Assembly (NCBI GenBank): GCA_011523155.1
Contig: WTHL01000062.1
Span: 1-5,369 of the forward strand
Origin: Synechococcus sp. PL34863bin_39
Lineage (GTDB): Bacteria; Cyanobacteriota; Cyanobacteriia; PCC-6307; Cyanobiaceae
Direction: 5' to 3'
DNA length: 5,369 bases
Within the stretch, counting starts at the first letter, position 1. Each line of letters opens with the position of its first letter. This document shows, piece after piece, positions 1-5,369 of the stretch. A program made the position numbers and the translations under genes. Below the pieces are notes generated by a model. The model was given only the letters and a program-made list of their open reading frames with translations. It was not told where the DNA came from and did no database searches.

Positions 1-974
1 ACCCACCCGAGGACAACAGCGACCAGGACGCTGACGAGGGCAACGACGACGACAGCGAGGACGATCAGGCACCACCCTCCGTCCCTGAGGAATTCATGCT
101 GGACCCGGAAGCCGTGGCGATCGATCCCGATCTGCTGCTGTTTTCCTCCGCCAAGGCAAAAAGCGGCAACAGCGGCAGCCGCTCGGTGGTGCTGAGTGAC
201 AGCCGCGGTCGGTATGTCAAACCGATTCTTCCCCGTGGACCGGTCCGACGCATCGCCGTGGATGCGACCCTGCGGGCAGCAGCTCCCTATCAAAAACCGC
301 GCAGGGCCCGCCAGCCTGATCGCAAGGTGATTGTCGAGGAATCGGATCTTCGGGCCAAACTCCTGCAGCGTCAATCGGGGGCACTGGTGATTTTCCTGGT
401 CGATGCCAGCGGATCGATGGCGCTCAACCGCATGCAGAGCGCGAAGGGTGCCGTGATCCGGTTGCTCACGGAGGCCTACGAGAACCGCGACGAAGTGGCC
501 CTGATTCCCTTCCGGGGTGACCAGGCCGAAGTGCTGCTTCCGCCGACGCGATCGATCACTGCAGCACGGCGACGCCTGGAGTCGATGCCCTGCGGCGGCG
601 GTTCCCCCCTCGCCCACGGCCTCACCCAGGCCGCCAGGGTGGGGGCGAATGCCCTTGCCACAGGAGATCTCGGCCAGGTGGTGGTGGTCGCGATCACCGA
701 CGGCAGAGGCAACGTGCCGCTGAGCACCTCCCTGGGACAGCCGATCCTCGACGGCGAGGAGAAGCCGGACCTCAAGCAGGAGGTGTTGGATGTGGCGGCG
801 CGCTACCGGATGCTCGGAATCAAGCTGCTGGTGATCGACACCGAGCGCAAATTCATCGGCAGCGGCATGGGCAAGGATCTGGCGGAATCCGCCGGTGGCA
901 AGTACGTGCAACTACCGAAGGCCAGCGATCAGGCCATCGCGGCCATCGCCATGGACGCCATCAATGCTGTCTAG
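1..974 (+). CDS. chlD: Magnesium chelatase subunit ChlD, C-terminal part (5' partial)
   Basis: ChlD is the large AAA+/integrin-type subunit of Mg-chelatase; with ChlI and ChlH it drives ATP-dependent insertion of Mg2+ into protoporphyrin IX, the first committed step of chlorophyll synthesis. The frame is open from position 3, so the gene begins outside the window; the ATG at 96 is an internal Met (EEFMLDPEA). About 323 codons are present, roughly half of the usual ChlD (around 670-700 residues); the AAA+ half is missing. What is seen: an Asp/Glu-rich linker (3-95) typical of ChlD, then the [13 protein letters not shown] stretch, a basic segment, and a C-terminal von Willebrand A domain. Its MIDAS metal site is visible as DASGSM (codon for the first Asp at 402), followed by [11 protein letters not shown] and ITDGRGN. 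The second MIDAS position is Ser rather than Thr, a conservative change. It ends at TAG 972-974, overlapping the stop of the convergent MCE gene. Identification is firm. Confidence 0.96.
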   Translation, partial: PPEDNSDQDADEGNDDDSEDDQAPPSVPEEFMLDPEAVAIDPDLLLFSSAKAKSGNSGSRSVVLSDSRGRYVKPILPRGPVRRIAVDATLRAAAPYQKPRRARQPDRKVIVEESDLRAKLLQRQSGALVIFLVDASGSMALNRMQSAKGAVIRLLTEAYENRDEVALIPFRGDQAEVLLPPTRSITAARRRLESMPCGGGSPLAHGLTQAARVGANALATGDLGQVVVVAITDGRGNVPLSTSLGQPILDGEEKPDLKQEVLDVAARYRMLGIKLLVIDTERKFIGSGMGKDLAESAGGKYVQLPKASDQAIAAIAMDAINAV

Positions 975-1840
975 GGCTTGGCGGTCTGGGCCGGGTACAG
1001 CTCCTGAAAGAACGCTCCCAGTCCGATCGCCACATCACGGACACCCTGCATGAACCTGGGGTCACTGGTCAGTGACTCCACATCACCACCCACAGCCTCG
1101 AAACGCTCCGTCAACCCGCGGGCGTGAACAAGGGTCTGCTTCAGATCCGAGATGGTCTGGGGATTATCGAAAGCAGCGGAAATATTGCTGATGTGAGTGG
1201 CGGCCCGGGCAGCCTCTTCGGTCGCCCGGTTGAGATTGGTGATCATCGGGCCGGCACGCTCCAGCTCATCGCCCAGCTGGGCCACAACATCGTCAAATTG
1301 CCTGGCTGAATCCACCAGGGACTCCACCAGCTGCTGCTTTTCAGCTTCATCGAGCAGCCGCTGCAGGCTGGCTGTCACCGAGTCGAGGTTGGCGCCTTGC
1401 CGCCCCTGGATCGTGGCGCCTTCACACAACACCGTGGACGGAGAACAGTCGCCCGCTTTGGGCCCTGGCGTGGAGGCCACCACCAGGCTGGCATCTCCGG
1501 AGCTGACGAGGTTCACCTGGGCGGTGCCACCCAGCAGGGAACCGGACCCCACGGAGGCCGTGACCGGCATCGGCAGGCGGAGGTCATCCTGATTGATCTC
1601 AAGAACCACACGGACGGAGGCGGGCGTGACGGCGACGCTCTGAACAACGCCCACCACGATGCCGCGATAGGTCACCGGTGAGCGCTCCGCCAGACCGCCG
1701 GCCTCAGGGAACTCCGCCGTGACCGTCCAGGTGTTCGATCCGAGGCTGACACCGCGCAGCCAGAGCATCGTGCCTGCAAGACCAACCACCGCACCGGCGA
1801 TCGAAAATCCGACGATGGCTTCCCTGACGCTGCGGCGCAT
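971..1840 (-). CDS. MCE-domain (MlaD/TGD2/Ycf22-like) lipid ABC transporter substrate-binding protein
   Basis: A 289-residue membrane-anchored MCE protein, the expected periplasmic lipid-binding part of a Mla/TGD-type ABC transporter. Seen: a short basic N-terminus (MRRSVREA), one hydrophobic segment at about 9-28, then an MCE domain at about 37-113 with the typical pattern [20 protein letters not shown] and [15 protein letters not shown]. After this comes a loop with two Cys (132 and 139, CSPSTVLC), then a long Ala/Glu/Gln-rich predicted helical region (about 150-255). This domain order matches MlaD/TGD2-like proteins and red-algal plastid/cyanobacterial Ycf22. ATG at 1838-1840 lies 5 bp after the stop of the ATPase gene and no Shine-Dalgarno is visible, so translational coupling is likely. 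The stop (TAG, read as CTA at 971-973) overlaps chlD's. The family call is strong. Phospholipid or glycolipid as substrate is inferred from Mla and TGD; it cannot be read from the sequence. Confidence 0.92.
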   Translation of the reverse strand: MRRSVREAIVGFSIAGAVVGLAGTMLWLRGVSLGSNTWTVTAEFPEAGGLAERSPVTYRGIVVGVVQSVAVTPASVRVVLEINQDDLRLPMPVTASVGSGSLLGGTAQVNLVSSGDASLVVASTPGPKAGDCSPSTVLCEGATIQGRQGANLDSVTASLQRLLDEAEKQQLVESLVDSARQFDDVVAQLGDELERAGPMITNLNRATEEAARAATHISNISAAFDNPQTISDLKQTLVHARGLTERFEAVGGDVESLTSDPRFMQGVRDVAIGLGAFFQELYPAQTAKP

Positions 1841-1845
1841 GGCAG

Positions 1846-2640
1846 TTACTGATCAGTGGGTTGCATCGGTCCGTGCAGATTACCGGTCCTGAACTGAACG
1901 ACATAAGGATTGTCGGTGCGTCGATAGTCCTCGATCGATCCATCCCAGCGGAACTGACCGCCGTAGAGCAACACCACCCTGTCGGCCGTCCGCTCGATCG
2001 TGCTGTGCACATGGCTGACAACCACCGAACATCCCTGGGCAACGGAGGTGGTTTTGACGATCAGATCCTCGATCCGTGTGCAGGCGACGGGGTCCAGACC
2101 GGCCGTGGGCTCGTCGTACAGCATCAGGGGCATCGCTCCGGCATCGCGATCGGGATCATCGATGAGCGCACGCGCAAAGCTGACGCGCTTCTGCATCCCT
2201 CCGCTCAGCTGACCGGGATACAGATGGGCGATGTCATTCAAACCAACGGCCTCGAGACAGGCCGCCACCCGTTCCCGGATCTGGCGTGGCTTGCAACGGC
2301 CCAGACGCGTCAGCAGGAACCCGACATTTTCCTCAACCGTGAGTGATGCCAGAAGCGCCGGATTCTGGAAGACAAGGCGCACATCCTGAGGATGCCGCTG
2401 ATCAAGGCGCAGGTAGCGCTGGGGTTCGCCGAAGAGGTGCAATTCCCCTGATGTCGGCATCTGCAGGCCCGCCAACAACCGCAGAATCGTCGATTTCCCT
2501 GCTCCGGAGGGGCCAACCACAGCAAGCTGCTGACCGGCTTGCATCGTCAGGTTCACACGATCCAGAACAGGCCGGGGCCCCCACTGCATGGTGAGATCCC
2601 GCAATTCCACAACAGGCGATCGCGCGGCGCTGGTGGACAT
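1846..2640 (-). CDS. ABC transporter ATP-binding protein, MlaF/TGD3-like
   Basis: Cytoplasmic ATPase expected to energise the MCE lipid transporter encoded just downstream. From the chosen start it has 264 residues with a complete ABC domain: Walker A GPSGAGKST (43-51), Q-loop FQNP (Gln92), signature LSGGMQKR (145-152), Walker B LMLYDEP with Glu177, D-loop GLDP, and H-loop SHVHS (His210). The LSGGM.KR signature, the extra residues between the signature helix and Walker B, and the run LYDEPTAGLDP followed by IEDLI resemble MlaF and especially plant TGD3. I chose ATG 2638-2640 (MSTSAARSP) because the conserved region begins soon after it. In-frame ATGs at 2646 and 2688 would add 2 or 16 residues without recognisable conservation, and the 2688 start lies inside a perfect inverted repeat. 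No clear Shine-Dalgarno supports any of the three. It is divergent from yvcK and forms an operon with the MCE gene. The permease partner is not in the window. Confidence 0.93.
   Translation of the reverse strand: MSTSAARSPVVELRDLTMQWGPRPVLDRVNLTMQAGQQLAVVGPSGAGKSTILRLLAGLQMPTSGELHLFGEPQRYLRLDQRHPQDVRLVFQNPALLASLTVEENVGFLLTRLGRCKPRQIRERVAACLEAVGLNDIAHLYPGQLSGGMQKRVSFARALIDDPDRDAGAMPLMLYDEPTAGLDPVACTRIEDLIVKTTSVAQGCSVVVSHVHSTIERTADRVVLLYGGQFRWDGSIEDYRRTDNPYVVQFRTGNLHGPMQPTDQ
2616..2623. repeat. HIP1 octamer GCGATCGC
   Basis: Exact copy of the cyanobacterial highly iterated palindrome, inside the N-terminal coding region of the ATPase gene. Its function is unknown; it serves here as a lineage marker. 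Confidence 0.7.
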
Positions 2641-2681
2641 CGCCATCGGGCTGTGCACGCGACAGGTGAGGGATGAATCTG

Positions 2682-2713
2682 ACCCCATCCTGCACGGTTC
2701 TTCAGGATGGGGT
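2682..2713. repeat. Perfect 11-bp inverted repeat in the divergent ATPase/yvcK intergenic region
   Basis: Arms ACCCCATCCTG (2682-2692) and CAGGATGGGGT (2703-2713) are exact reverse complements separated by a 10-nt spacer (2693-2702). It lies between the divergent ABC ATPase and yvcK genes. Neither strand has a T-run after the stem, so it does not look like an intrinsic terminator. Its position suits either a regulator-binding operator serving both promoters or a hairpin in a 5' leader RNA. The role is inferred; the repeat itself is directly visible. Confidence 0.6.
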
Positions 2714-2754
2714 GTTGGATCGCGGCAACTTCCGTACAGTTCAGCCCAACCTGC

Positions 2755-2759
2755 GGAGG
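2755..2759 (+). promoter_or_regulatory. Shine-Dalgarno-like GGAGG supporting the yvcK TTG start
   Basis: GGAGG ends 11 nt before the TTG at 2771. The spacing is longer than ideal, but it is the only strong Shine-Dalgarno-like match in the intergenic region. There is no comparable match just before the alternative ATGs at 2867 and 2888. Confidence 0.45.
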
Positions 2760-2770
2760 CTGACCAGCCG

Positions 2771-4201
2771 TTGAGCCCGTCAACACCGCCATCGAGGCCA
2801 ACCAGGCGGCGCCAGGGGCGGCGTCAGAGCCTGCGCGCTCTGCAGGCGGAGCGTCAGCGCGATCTGATGGACCGCTCCCGCCGGGCCATGCGCTGGCTTC
2901 AGCCGGGGCTGGTGGTGAAGCGCTGGCTGCTCACATCGGGATTCGGCCTGGTGCTGGCATTGCTCGGCACCGCCGTCTGGGCAGACCTCCAGCCGATTTA
3001 CTGGACGTTATGGGCCATCCAGGAATCCCTGGGTTGGATCACCCGTGTGCTGCCGCGCGGGGTGACCGGTCCATTGGTGCTGTTGATTGGAATCGCCCTT
3101 CTGCTCTGGGGCCAGAGCCGCAGTTTCGGCTCGATCCAACAGGCACTGGCGCCTGAAAAAGACATGGTGCTCGTGGACGCGCTGCGGGCGAAGAGTCGCC
3201 TCAACCGTGGCCCGAACATCGTGGCGATCGGAGGGGGCACCGGACTCTCCACCCTGCTGAGCGGACTGAAGCGCTACAGCTCCAACATCACAGCGATCGT
3301 CACAGTCGCCGATGACGGTGGCAGCAGCGGTGTGCTCCGTCGGGAGCTGGGCGTGCAGCCTCCGGGGGATATCCGCAACTGCCTTGCAGCACTGTCAACC
3401 GAGGAACCTCTGCTGACGCGCCTGTTCCAGTACCGCTTTTCCTCGGGACGGGGGCTGGAGGGCCACAGTTTCGGGAACCTCTTCCTCTCGGCACTGACGG
3501 CCATCACCGGCAACCTCGAGACCGCCATCACCGCATCAAGCCGTGTGCTGGCAGTACAGGGTCAGGTGGTCCCGGCCACAACAGCCGACGTGCGGCTCTG
3601 GGCCGAACTCGAGAACGGTCAGCGCATCGAGGGGGAATCCACCATCGGCCATGCACCGAGCCCGATCGTGCGACTCGGCTGCCTGCCCGAGCAACCTCCT
3701 GCACTGCCAAGAGCCCTTGAAGCCATCGCCCACGCCGATCTCATCCTCCTGGGCCCGGGGAGTCTTTACACCTCTTTGCTCCCCAATCTGCTGGTGCCGG
3801 AACTGGTGACGGCGATCCAACGCAGCAGGGCACCGCGTCTTTACATCTGCAACCTGATGACGCAGCCCGGCGAAACCGATGGGCTCGACGTGAGCGGCCA
3901 TCTTCGTGCGATCGAAGCACAGCTGGCGAGTCTGGGTGTGAGCAAACGCCTGTTCACGGCGGTCCTGGCCCAGGAGGAACTGCCGGATTCACCCCTGATC
4001 GCCCACTACAGGAGCCAAGGGTCAGAACCGGTGATCTGCAAACGCCGGGACCTTCTGAATGAGGGATACGACGTGATGGAAGCACCCCTGCAGGGGAGTC
4101 GACCCACTGCGACACTCCGCCACGATCCCCGCAGCCTGGCGATCGCAGTGATGCGCTTCTATCGCAAACACAAGATGGAGCGACACCCAGCCAGGGACTG
4201 A
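2771..4201 (+). CDS. yvcK: YvcK/CofD-like family protein (UPF0052, gluconeogenesis-factor type) with N-terminal membrane segments
   Basis: Member of the YvcK/YbhK family, whose Bacillus member binds UDP-GlcNAc and is needed for growth on gluconeogenic carbon and for normal cell-wall synthesis; CofD is a related transferase. Numbering from TTG 2771 (476 residues): a basic Arg/Gln-rich N-terminus, hydrophobic segments at about 52-73 and 97-114, then the catalytic-type fold with AIGGGTGLS (GGGTG at 154-158), ADDGGSSG (181-187), PPGDIRNCL (197-205), GHSFGNLFL (231-239), GPGSLYTSLLPNLL (328-341) and NLMTQPGET (361-369). Soluble YvcK is about 300-320 residues, so the roughly 150-residue membrane extension is extra. 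The frame stays open upstream to an ATG at 2588, but that start would overlap the ATPase coding region. ATG 2867 (444 residues) is the alternative; it keeps both hydrophobic segments but loses the basic leader. It ends with TGA 19 bp before the convergent ndhJ. The family is certain; the start and the cyanobacterial role are not. Confidence 0.9.
   Translation: MSPSTPPSRPTRRRQGRRQSLRALQAERQRDLMDRSRRAMRWLQPGLVVKRWLLTSGFGLVLALLGTAVWADLQPIYWTLWAIQESLGWITRVLPRGVTGPLVLLIGIALLLWGQSRSFGSIQQALAPEKDMVLVDALRAKSRLNRGPNIVAIGGGTGLSTLLSGLKRYSSNITAIVTVADDGGSSGVLRRELGVQPPGDIRNCLAALSTEEPLLTRLFQYRFSSGRGLEGHSFGNLFLSALTAITGNLETAITASSRVLAVQGQVVPATTADVRLWAELENGQRIEGESTIGHAPSPIVRLGCLPEQPPALPRALEAIAHADLILLGPGSLYTSLLPNLLVPELVTAIQRSRAPRLYICNLMTQPGETDGLDVSGHLRAIEAQLASLGVSKRLFTAVLAQEELPDSPLIAHYRSQGSEPVICKRRDLLNEGYDVMEAPLQGSRPTATLRHDPRSLAIAVMRFYRKHKMERHPARD
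4139..4146. repeat. HIP1 octamer GCGATCGC
   Basis: Second exact HIP1 octamer, near the 3' end of yvcK coding sequence. Confidence 0.7.
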
Positions 4202-4219
4202 CCGTCGCTAGGGGTGTCG
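4181..4219. terminator. Possible stem-loop between convergent yvcK and ndhJ
   Basis: CGACACCC (4181-4188) and GGGTGTCG (4212-4219) are exact reverse complements around a 23-nt loop. A further AGC/GCT pairing (4189-4191 with 4207-4209) could extend the stem past a 2-nt bulge. It spans the end of yvcK and most of the 19-bp gap to ndhJ, where a two-way terminator would be expected. There is no T-run on either side, so it is not a canonical intrinsic terminator and chance remains possible. Confidence 0.3.
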
Positions 4220-4220
4220 A

Positions 4221-4778
4221 TCAGTAAGCATCCTGCATTTCATAGAAATCAGGTTGGACATAATCCTTGCGGAGCGGCCAGCCTTTCCAGTCCTCGGGCA
4301 TCAGCAGTCGCTTGGGATGGGGGTGACCGTCGAAGCGAATTCCGAACATGTCGAAGGTTTCACGCTCCTGCCAATCGGCACCACGGAAGAGGCCGTAAAG
4401 GCTTGGGAGAGTCGGTTCGCCATCGCGCGACAGGAACACCTTGATCCGCACTTCCCGGATCGACTCCACCCTGCCTTCGGCGAGCTCACCCATGGCCACA
4501 AGGTGATAGAAGCAGACCAGATGCGCCCCCGGCCCCTCGTCATAACCACCCTGACACTGGAGGTAGTCAAAACCGTGTCCTTTCAGGGCCGCAGCGATCA
4601 CAGGCAGAAACAGCGGCTCGACGCCGATGGTTTCAACGCCGAGGTGATCAGCAGGAAGAACGTCGTGATCAAACCCCTGTTGGTTCAGCCACTGACTGAC
4701 GGCGCCACGCTCAGGCGGAGTCGGGAGTTCGGTGTCCTTGGATGCTTTCGCCGATGACGACTGGGGAGTTTCACTCAT
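4221..4778 (-). CDS. ndhJ: NAD(P)H-quinone oxidoreductase subunit J (NdhJ)
   Basis: NdhJ is the NuoC-like (30 kDa) peripheral-arm subunit of cyanobacterial NDH-1, the thylakoid complex that passes electrons from ferredoxin to plastoquinone in respiration, cyclic flow and CO2 uptake. The protein has 185 residues. It starts with a Ser/Thr/Pro-rich leader (about 1-24, [12 protein letters not shown]) that is not part of the conserved fold. The NuoC-type domain follows, with [15 protein letters not shown] (about 79-93), [10 protein letters not shown] (107-116) and the 30-kDa signature at 134-173 ([10 protein letters not shown], then [13 protein letters not shown] and PLRKDY). ATG at 4776-4778 lies 11 bp after the ndhK stop; the gap has no Shine-Dalgarno, which suggests coupling to ndhK. 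The C-terminus FYEMQDAY is intact. The order ndhK-ndhJ matches the ndhC-K-J operon of cyanobacteria and plastids. Identification is firm. Confidence 0.97.
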   Translation of the reverse strand: MSETPQSSSAKASKDTELPTPPERGAVSQWLNQQGFDHDVLPADHLGVETIGVEPLFLPVIAAALKGHGFDYLQCQGGYDEGPGAHLVCFYHLVAMGELAEGRVESIREVRIKVFLSRDGEPTLPSLYGLFRGADWQERETFDMFGIRFDGHPHPKRLLMPEDWKGWPLRKDYVQPDFYEMQDAY

Positions 4779-4789
4779 GACAGGGACAG

Positions 4790-5369
4790 TCAGGACGCAG
4801 AGGAATCGGACACAGGTGTCTTGGAGGCAGCTGCAGTGTCGGACAGCTTGGGCATGGCCAGACCGGCCCCGGGTTTCAGTGCCGCGATCTGCGTCTCAGC
4901 CTGCAGGTAGGCCCCGGTGACGATGGGCTCCACCGGTGTCATCGCATGCTTCACGGTGCAGTAGCGATGGGTCTGCTGCAGCTGGCGGCGATCACTGACC
5001 GACTCGTTGGCCACTTTCTTGCGAAGCTTGATCACGGAATCGAAGATCGCTTCCGGCCGAGGCGGACAGCCCGGCAGGTACAGATCAACCGGGATCAACT
5101 TGTCGACACCCCGGACAGCGGTCGTGGAGTCGGCACTGAACATCCCCCCCGTGATCGTGCAGGCCCCCATGGCAATGACGTACTTGGGCTCAGGCATCTG
5201 TTCGTACAGGCGAACCAGTGCAGGCGCCATTTTCATGGTCACGGTGCCGGCCACGATCAACAGATCTGCCTGACGGGGTGAACTGCGCGGAACCAGACCG
5301 AAGCGGTCGAAGTCGAATCGGGAGCCGATCAGCGCCGCGAATTCAATGAAACAGCAGGCCGTTCCGTAC
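4790..5369 (-). CDS. ndhK: NAD(P)H-quinone oxidoreductase subunit K (NdhK), 5' partial
   Basis: NdhK is the NuoB/PSST-like subunit that holds the terminal [4Fe-4S] cluster N2 of NDH-1, next to the plastoquinone site. The frame is open to the right edge, so the N-terminus is outside the window; the ATG at 5260 is internal. The visible protein (about 192 of a usual 240-250 residues) begins [10 protein letters not shown] and continues [33 protein letters not shown] and [11 protein letters not shown]. All four expected N2 ligands are present: the tandem Cys5-Cys6, Cys70 and Cys101 of the visible part. After the conserved YCTVKH the C-terminal tail becomes Ala/Ser/Thr-rich ([19 protein letters not shown]), which is probably lineage-specific. 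TGA at 4790-4792 precedes ndhJ by 11 bp. ndhC would be expected just beyond the right edge, upstream in the same operon. Identification is firm. Confidence 0.97.
   Translation of the reverse strand, partial: YGTACCFIEFAALIGSRFDFDRFGLVPRSSPRQADLLIVAGTVTMKMAPALVRLYEQMPEPKYVIAMGACTITGGMFSADSTTAVRGVDKLIPVDLYLPGCPPRPEAIFDSVIKLRKKVANESVSDRRQLQQTHRYCTVKHAMTPVEPIVTGAYLQAETQIAALKPGAGLAMPKLSDTAAASKTPVSDSSAS

Noticed and set aside
3..95. Asp/Glu-rich tract before the ATG at 96, considered as a separate gene end or a repeat
   Set aside because: It is in frame with the downstream coding sequence and is the acidic linker expected in ChlD.
1197..1592. 131-codon + strand frame opposite the MCE gene
   Set aside because: It is Ser/Arg/Pro-rich composition typical of a shadow frame; the opposite strand encodes a clear MCE protein.
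1848..1857. Perfect 10-bp palindrome ACTGATCAGT at the ATPase/MCE gene junction
   Set aside because: It is short, lies over the last codons and stop of the ATPase gene, and has no loop for a hairpin of note; chance is adequate.
1861..2346. 161-codon open frame on the + strand, antisense to the ABC ATPase gene
   Set aside because: It is a shadow of the ATPase coding region, without a domain or ribosome site.
2715..2740. TTGGAT and TACAGT as a possible -35/-10 pair for yvcK
   Set aside because: The spacing is only 14 bp and the -35 match is poor, so no promoter can be assigned with confidence.
4254..4757. 167-codon open frame on the + strand, antisense to almost the whole of ndhJ
   Set aside because: It is the mirror of a firmly identified gene, has no recognisable domain, and long antisense frames are common in GC-rich coding DNA.

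Overview
The window looks like core genome of a high-GC unicellular cyanobacterium, most likely a marine Synechococcus or Cyanobium-type picocyanobacterium. The evidence is a chlorophyll-specific ChlD, cyanobacterial NDH-1 subunits in the order ndhC(outside)-K-J, a plastid-like MCE/ABC lipid-transport pair, and frequent CGATCG (the core of the cyanobacterial HIP1 repeat). The genus-level call is inference. I see no mobile element, CRISPR array, tRNA or rRNA.

Layout: (1) positions 1-974, + strand, the C-terminal half of chlD (Mg-chelatase subunit D), cut at the left edge. (2) 971-1840 and 1846-2640, both on the - strand, a two-gene operon transcribed leftward: a TGD3/MlaF-like ABC ATPase followed after 5 bp by a single-TM MCE (MlaD/TGD2/Ycf22-like) substrate-binding protein. 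The MCE gene runs into chlD tail to tail, and the two stop codons share one CTAG. (3) 2641-2770, a 130-bp divergent intergenic region with a perfect 11-bp inverted repeat. (4) 2771-4201, + strand, a YvcK/CofD-like protein with an N-terminal membrane-spanning extension, probably starting at TTG. (5) 4221-4778 and 4790-5369, - strand, ndhJ and the truncated ndhK, convergent with yvcK.

The genes serve photosynthetic and envelope housekeeping: chlorophyll synthesis (ChlD), lipid trafficking across the envelope (MCE + ATPase, whose permease is not in this window), regulation of carbon flux or cell-wall precursor allocation (YvcK) and cyclic/respiratory electron flow (NdhJ/NdhK). All six genes appear intact apart from the two cut by the window edges. 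Coding is dense: all gaps are under 20 bp except the divergent promoter region. I found no novel system. The items most worth checking are the inverted repeat between the divergent genes, the membrane-anchored YvcK and its start codon, and the permease-less MCE/ATPase pair.
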